Assembly: GCA_003210755.1 (NCBI GenBank)
Contig: QCUL01000021.1
Coordinates: 1 to 43,626 of the forward strand
Direction of reading: 5' to 3'
Length of the DNA stretch: 43,626 nucleotides
Origin: Synechococcus sp. AG-679-C18
GTDB lineage: Bacteria > Cyanobacteriota > Cyanobacteriia > PCC-6307 > Cyanobiaceae
Shown here one piece after another: positions 43,468-43,626 of this stretch. Numbering within the stretch: the first letter of the stretch is position 1; each line of letters starts with the position of its first letter. Under the pieces are notes generated by a model that did not search any database, had not been told where the DNA came from, and saw only the letters and a list, made by a program, of their open reading frames with translations. Made by a program: the position numbers and the translations under genes.

Positions 43468-43626
43468 ATGGCTCAAGCTAAAGCAGTTCCTATTTCGTTG
43501 ACGCTTAGTCAACAATTTGAGGTTGAGATGCTCTGCAGAGAGATCGACAAATCTCAGGATTTAGCAGAACTACGTTCTATGGCTAAAGATCTACTCATTG
43601 CGTGGAAGTATCAACAAGCTGCTTCC
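43468..43626 (+). CDS. Small conserved cyanobacterial protein, 3' end cut by window edge
   Basis: The last 53 codons read MAQAKAVPISLTLSQQFEVE, then MLCREIDKSQDLAEL and a helical end DLLIAWKYQQAAS that runs off the window. This resembles a short, widely conserved cyanobacterial protein (around 60-70 residues, with SxxQFExExxxRxI and a later AWxxQKAA) of unknown function. ATG 43468 is the first in frame after an untranslated-looking stretch. Confidence 0.75.
   Translation, partial: MAQAKAVPISLTLSQQFEVEMLCREIDKSQDLAELRSMAKDLLIAWKYQQAAS

Noticed and set aside
1-43626. CRISPR arrays, insertion sequences, rRNA or tRNA genes
   Set aside because: No spaced direct repeats, transposase motifs, terminal inverted repeats or RNA gene signatures found on reading through.

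Overview
The window looks like chromosome of a marine picocyanobacterium (Synechococcus / low-light Prochlorococcus group). Reasons seen in the sequence: cyanobacterium-typical families (DUF3370, Ycf35/DUF1257, DUF1995, DUF4330, HemJ-type protoporphyrinogen oxidase, cyanobacterial-type Hfq, a fused RibBA), a short metallothionein of the SmtA/BmtA type, tight gene packing with many few-base overlaps, and several short proteins resembling ones I associate with marine Synechococcus. I see no tRNA, rRNA, CRISPR array, insertion sequence or prophage. The species cannot be fixed from sequence alone.

Layout. 1-5,485: a truncated DUF3370 protein, a group 3-like sigma factor, an Ap4A phosphorylase-like protein overlapping a SpoIID-domain protein, an SDR enzyme, DUF2237 and two small conserved-looking proteins. 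5,570-14,007: a vitamin B12 cluster, with cobalamin-dependent methionine synthase (metH), branched-chain aminotransferase (ilvE) and divergent cobaltochelatase cobN. 13,997-19,554: a leftward operon-like run in the order uvrC, small secreted protein, FeS-BCP-type photolyase, hemJ, PHP phosphoesterase, hypothetical. 19,610-21,053: coaD and a coiled-coil protein. 21,028-25,927: a second leftward run, dapF (with an unusual tail), cysteine desulfurase, DUF1995, DUF4330 and the PBP4-type peptidase dacB. 25,928-27,988: an AT-rich, gene-poor stretch with a metallothionein, a small lipoprotein and one more small ORF. 27,989-39,828: dense housekeeping genes (hfq, leuS, pgi, lysozyme-like protein, cell-wall amidase, M61 peptidase, ycf35, purN, argC, ribBA). 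39,829-43,626: a gene-poor, accessory-looking end with tiny ORFs, hairpins, a candidate small RNA, a His-rich secreted protein, a candidate SOS gene, an unrecognised 272-residue protein and the start of a small conserved protein.

How genes work together. CobN serves corrin synthesis and MetH uses the finished cofactor. uvrC and the photolyase are two DNA-repair routes in one transcription unit. dapF, dacB, the amidase and the SpoIID protein all touch peptidoglycan. The items most worth a second look are: a near-perfect cyanobacterial LexA operator overlapping a promoter in front of a 70-residue Cys-rich ORF (41,135-41,416); a Zur-like palindrome upstream of the metallothionein (26,659-26,675); a candidate Yfr1-like small RNA with an anti-Shine-Dalgarno motif and an intrinsic terminator (about 40,529-40,593); a roughly 100-residue C-terminal extension on DapF; and a photolyase lacking two of the four iron-sulfur cysteines.
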